Source: an uncultured Prevotella sp. (GTDB lineage Bacteria > Bacteroidota > Bacteroidia > Bacteroidales > Bacteroidaceae). From it: a stretch of 48,093 bases of DNA. Under the pieces are notes generated by a model. The model made no database searches. It was not told the origin of the DNA and was given only the letters and a program-made list of their open reading frames with translations. The position numbers were made by a program, and so were the translations under genes. Each line of letters begins with the position of its first letter. The first letter of the stretch is position 1. The DNA lies in the NCBI GenBank assembly GCA_900316295.1, contig ONCJ01000013.1:1-48093 (forward strand), given 5' to 3'. Shown here piece by piece: positions 44,326 to 48,093 of this stretch.

Positions 44326-47300
44326 ATGAAAAAGCATTTACTTAGCTTAATGGTGATGTGTATGGCATTCATCTGTGCCACACCTGCTTCGGCAGCTATC
44401 ACCAAGGAGTACGGATGGTTCGAGTCGGCAGCTGTCGAATGGGAGGCTGTCAGTGGAGCCACCGACTACAATGTGTATGTGAAGCCTGCTGGTGGCACCT
44501 ACACACGTCTCGACAAGGAACTCGTGCGTAAGTATGCCGACTTCTATCGTGCAGACGCACTCGGACTGAAGGCTGGCAGCTACCAGATGAAGGTGGTGCC
44601 TGTAATCTCAGGTTCGGAGGATGCAAGCAAAGCTATGGAGACATCGGCTCTCACCGTTACGGCTCACGACCGTTCAGGTTTCGCCCATGTTGGTATGCCT
44701 GGCGGTATCGGTGCATACAAGAACGACGGTACGCTGAAGGACGGCGCACGTGTCATCTACGTTACTGCCAAGACTGCCAAGACCGTTACTTGTAACGTAA
44801 ACACTGGTACCGATACTGAATTTACAGGACTGCAAGCAATCCTTGGTGCTTTCGAGAAGGGCAAGGAGACACGTCCTCTCTGTATCCGTATCGTCGGAAC
44901 CATAAAGAAGGCCGACGTTGACGCCTTCAACTCGAGTGCCGAGGGTATACAGATCAAAGGTAAGAGTGGTTCCACCGATATGAACATCACCATCGAGGGT
45001 GTTGGATTCGATGCAACTACTCATGGCTTTGGATTCCTCATCCGTAGTGCCAAGAGTGTTGAGCTGCGCAACTTCGCCAACATGATTTGTATGGACGACG
45101 CCGTATCTCTCGACACCGACAACCACAACGTATGGGTTCACAACATGGACTTCTTCTATGGTGGCACTGGTGGCGACGCTGACCAGGCTAAGGGCGACGG
45201 AACCGTCGACATCAAGGGTAAGTCGAGCCATATCACCGTGAGCTACAACCACTTCTATGACAATGGTAAGTGCTCACTCGGTGGTATGAAGAGTGAGACC
45301 ACCGACTGCTGGATGACATATCACCACAACTGGTTCGACCACTCCGACTCTCGTCATCCACGCATCCGTACAGCTTTCTATCACTGCTACAACAACTACT
45401 ACGACGGTAACTCCAAGTATGCTGTCGGTGTGACAAGCGGTGGTTCAGCATTCGTTGAGGCCAACTACTTCCGTAATGTAAAGTATCCTATGCTAAGCTC
45501 TAAACAGGGTACCGACGCTGAGGGCGACGGCACTTTCTCTGGCGAGAACAGTGGTGTGAACAAGGCTTTCAACAACGTCATCATCAATCCTCGTAAGATA
45601 CAATACTGGTCGGCTGATGCTCAGGCTACAGGTGCCTGGGATGCCGTATTGGTAGACAATCGTGCTGACGCTGTTACCGCTACGGCCTTCACTGGTGGCA
45701 CAAGCTATAACAGTGCTGCTGACAATGCTGCCAGGACTCAGTATATTGAGAACAAGATGGACGACCCAGAGGACATCCCAACAATCGTTCGCGGCAGTCT
45801 CGGTGCCGGTCGTATGGAGCATGGCGACTTCACATGGACATTCAACAACTCTCTGCAGGATGAGAACTACGATGTCATTAGCGACATGAAGAGCACTTTG
45901 GTCAATTACGAGTCTACCGTACAGAGCTTTGCTGACGGCTCAGCCATCAGCGACCGCACACCTGCCACATCTACCGTTAATGGTGGCGATGGCAAGGGAC
46001 TCGACCAGGAGGCCAACGACGCATACGTGCCTACATGGGCTGGTGGTAGCGGTGGTAGTGCCGTTGTCAGCGGTAAGCAAGTCATCGGCGAGAACGACGA
46101 CTGGTTCTGGTTCAATGCAGACAACCAGGCACAGGTCAACACCTACATGTCTGATGGTGGTGAGACCAAGCCAAGTACCATTATGACCAACGGTACATTT
46201 AACCCTACACGCACCATCACAAACTCCAAGACAGGCTCCTGCTCAGACTACGCTGGCTCCATCCTGCTTGCAGCTGGTGGCTACCTCACCATGTATTACC
46301 CTCAAGCAATATCTTCTATAGCATTCTATGTTTCTGGTAACGGAAGCCAGAAATGGATTGTGGAGAAATCTGTCGACGGCAACACTTGGACTGAAGTCAC
46401 AACCGTAGAAGGCAAGACAGCCACACACCCATCTGTTGCTGCAAACTTCGAAGAGACAGATATTAAGTATGTACGCGTAACCAACAAGGCCACTGGCGGT
46501 CGTGATATTCAGGGTGTGAAGGTTTATACTCCTACAGGTGCTTCCGACCTCACAAAGGTGAACACTGCTAACATCACCCTGACACGTGGACAGACCTATA
46601 CCCTCGCACTGGGTACAGATTACACCACGACATCTACGGGTGCTATCAGTTACAAATCAAACGCGACAAAGATTGCCACCGTTGATGCCAATGGTAAGAT
46701 TACGGCAGTTGCCGAAGGCAACGCAACCATTACCCTGTCACAGGCAGCCGATAACGAGCACAACGGTGCAGAACTGAAGTTCACCGTTACCGTATCAGAC
46801 AACCGTAACCCATCCGACCTCACACTGAACTCCAATGAGGAGATTACCGTTGAGAAGGGAGCAACTGCACAGATAAGCGTCACATGCTCCAACACCCTGA
46901 CCTACACCTCCGGTGCATCTTCCATCGCTACTGTCGATGAGAACGGCAAGATCACAGCCGTTGGCTATGGTACCGCAACCATCACTATCAGCGATCCAGG
47001 TAGCACAACCAACAAGCCAGGCACAAAGACCGTTACCGTCAACGTTCCTGACAATCGTACCGAGTCTAACCTCAAGGTACAGAACGACGAGCTGACTGTT
47101 GACCGCAACGCTACTGTTCAGATCAACGTGACCCAGCACGACGGTGCCCTCACCTATCGTTCTGTTGACGAAGACATTGCAACCGTTGATGCTGACGGTG
47201 TCGTTACTGGTCTGTTGGCTGGTGAGGCAACTATCGTTGTCAGCGATGCAGGTTCAGAGACCGCAAAGGCTGGTTCTATCAACGTTACCGTTACAGTAAA

Positions 47301-48093
47301 CGACACACGTGCAGAGTCACAACTCGCCATCACCTCTGGTACTAACATCGAGATTGAGATGGCAAATTCGAGAACTGCAACCATCACCACTTCAGGTGCA
47401 GCAGGTGCACTCAGCTATGAGTCTTCCGATGAGTCTATCGCATCGGTTAGTGCCGAAGGTGTCATCACAGGTAAGAAGGCTGGTACCATAGAGATTACCG
47501 TATCTGATGCTGGTAACAACCAATATAAGCCTGGTACAAAGACCATCACCGTTACCGTCATCCCTGTTCCAACTCTCGACCCCGTCACATGGATTGTAAA
47601 TGACAAGAACACACTGAAGAATGGTGCTTCATTCGTTGCAAATGCAAACAACACATTTGTCAGCACCGACGAGACTGGCTCTGAACTTCTATATGTTGCA
47701 GGTTCAAGTTGTAAGATTGCCGACGGCTCACTGAAGATGGGTGGTGGTACACAGTTTGCAGATGGATCACTCGGCAATCGTTACTTCGTATTGCCTCCTC
47801 TCACAGGAGCTGGTACGCTGACTGTGACATACGGCTCGTCCAACACAAGCGACATCACCGTAAGCACATCAAAGGCGAAGAACGATCCTGCATTGGCTAC
47901 TATTACAAAGGCAAGCAACAGCGTTCGTCTGACAGACCTCAATAATACCGTATTGTATCTTTATGCAACAAGCAAAGCATACATCAATAGTATTACATGG
48001 ACACCAGAGGCTCCTGACACACGCCTCGCATCTGAGTTTGCTCTCACTTCTGGCGAAGAGGTAACTATCGACGTTGATGAGACAAGTGCTATC
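44326..48093 (+). CDS. Secreted pectate lyase (PL1) with Ig-like repeats, 3' partial
   Basis: The frame is open from ATG 44326 to the window edge (1256 codons, no stop). A signal peptide (MKKHLLSLMVMCMAFICATP, cut near ASA) is followed by a fibronectin-like stretch, then a right-handed beta-helix pectate lyase domain of family PL1: DDAVSLDTDNHNVWVHNMDF, DGTVDIKGKSSHITVSYNHF and the catalytic RHPRIR at 343-348. After a discoidin-like part (about 620-735), at least four BIG2-type Ig repeats occur, with cores IATVDANGKIT (about 783), IATVDENGKIT (868), IATVDADGVVT (951) and IASVSAEGVIT (1041). Another may begin at the edge. It cleaves polygalacturonate by beta-elimination and is probably surface exposed, supplying substrate for the uxaC/uxaA/kdgK/eda enzymes. 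Confidence 0.93.
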   Translation, partial: MKKHLLSLMVMCMAFICATPASAAITKEYGWFESAAVEWEAVSGATDYNVYVKPAGGTYTRLDKELVRKYADFYRADALGLKAGSYQMKVVPVISGSEDASKAMETSALTVTAHDRSGFAHVGMPGGIGAYKNDGTLKDGARVIYVTAKTAKTVTCNVNTGTDTEFTGLQAILGAFEKGKETRPLCIRIVGTIKKADVDAFNSSAEGIQIKGKSGSTDMNITIEGVGFDATTHGFGFLIRSAKSVELRNFANMICMDDAVSLDTDNHNVWVHNMDFFYGGTGGDADQAKGDGTVDIKGKSSHITVSYNHFYDNGKCSLGGMKSETTDCWMTYHHNWFDHSDSRHPRIRTAFYHCYNNYYDGNSKYAVGVTSGGSAFVEANYFRNVKYPMLSSKQGTDAEGDGTFSGENSGVNKAFNNVIINPRKIQYWSADAQATGAWDAVLVDNRADAVTATAFTGGTSYNSAADNAARTQYIENKMDDPEDIPTIVRGSLGAGRMEHGDFTWTFNNSLQDENYDVISDMKSTLVNYESTVQSFADGSAISDRTPATSTVNGGDGKGLDQEANDAYVPTWAGGSGGSAVVSGKQVIGENDDWFWFNADNQAQVNTYMSDGGETKPSTIMTNGTFNPTRTITNSKTGSCSDYAGSILLAAGGYLTMYYPQAISSIAFYVSGNGSQKWIVEKSVDGNTWTEVTTVEGKTATHPSVAANFEETDIKYVRVTNKATGGRDIQGVKVYTPTGASDLTKVNTANITLTRGQTYTLALGTDYTTTSTGAISYKSNATKIATVDANGKITAVAEGNATITLSQAADNEHNGAELKFTVTVSDNRNPSDLTLNSNEEITVEKGATAQISVTCSNTLTYTSGASSIATVDENGKITAVGYGTATITISDPGSTTNKPGTKTVTVNVPDNRTESNLKVQNDELTVDRNATVQINVTQHDGALTYRSVDEDIATVDADGVVTGLLAGEATIVVSDAGSETAKAGSINVTVTVNDTRAESQLAITSGTNIEIEMANSRTATITTSGAAGALSYESSDESIASVSAEGVITGKKAGTIEITVSDAGNNQYKPGTKTITVTVIPVPTLDPVTWIVNDKNTLKNGASFVANANNTFVSTDETGSELLYVAGSSCKIADGSLKMGGGTQFADGSLGNRYFVLPPLTGAGTLTVTYGSSNTSDITVSTSKAKNDPALATITKASNSVRLTDLNNTVLYLYATSKAYINSITWTPEAPDTRLASEFALTSGEEVTIDVDETSAI

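Overview
The window looks like chromosomal DNA of a member of the Bacteroidota, most likely Prevotellaceae (Prevotella/Segatella and relatives). Three things point there. Promoters follow the phylum's TTG-N19-21-TAnnTTTG pattern instead of -35/-10 boxes. Purine-rich ribosome binding sites are mostly weak or absent. The gene set includes a DUF5112/DUF5113-type sensor kinase, type I asparaginase, an MtaB/GT2 pair, and UxaC/KdgK/Eda/UxaA with a pectate lyase. I see no insertion sequence, prophage, CRISPR array, tRNA or rRNA gene.

Layout. 1-3.6 kb (+): tail of an unknown gene, then a tightly overlapping run rsmG, MBL-fold hydrolase, ruvC (TTG start) and a double-ATPase ABC protein. 3.6-5.1 kb: two secreted hypothetical proteins, with a possible short terminated RNA between them. 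5.2-15.9 kb (+): rplU-rpmA, then purC, ubiE/menG, aroE, a TPM-domain protein, lemA, purM, prfA, pyrF and tex. 16.0-19.9 kb (-): infC-rpmI-rplT and mtaB-glycosyltransferase. 20.1 kb (+): a tiny lipoprotein gene with strong promoter and terminator. 20.4-27.9 kb (-): polysaccharide-export lipoprotein, glmS, carA and carB. A six-unit 22-bp tandem repeat lies between carA and carB, and an octamer repeat lies inside carB.

28.2-44.2 kb is accessory-like. uxaC (-) and ansA (+) diverge. A signalling cassette (-) follows: a giant fused sensor kinase, a response regulator and a shortened AbgT-like membrane protein. Then come kdgK-eda (-), a divergent LacI-type regulator with a palindromic operator candidate, uxaA, an NhaC-family carrier, a hypothetical protein, a GH25 lysozyme and a zinc-ribbon protein. 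The window ends inside a large secreted pectate lyase with bacterial Ig-like repeats.

How the genes work together. The pectate lyase releases oligogalacturonides. UxaC, UxaA, KdgK and Eda then carry galacturonate-derived sugars to pyruvate and glyceraldehyde-3-phosphate; the tagaturonate reductase and the hexuronate transporter are not in the window. The LacI-type protein is the obvious local regulator. The most unusual items are the sensor kinase, whose two halves seem to have complementary defects (one keeps the ATPase motifs but lacks the phospho-acceptor His, the other keeps a His but has a degenerate ATPase), and a near-perfect terminator for kdgK-eda that lies inside the signal-peptide codons of that kinase gene. 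Several start codons were moved from the longest reading frame because a promoter or family length decides the start.
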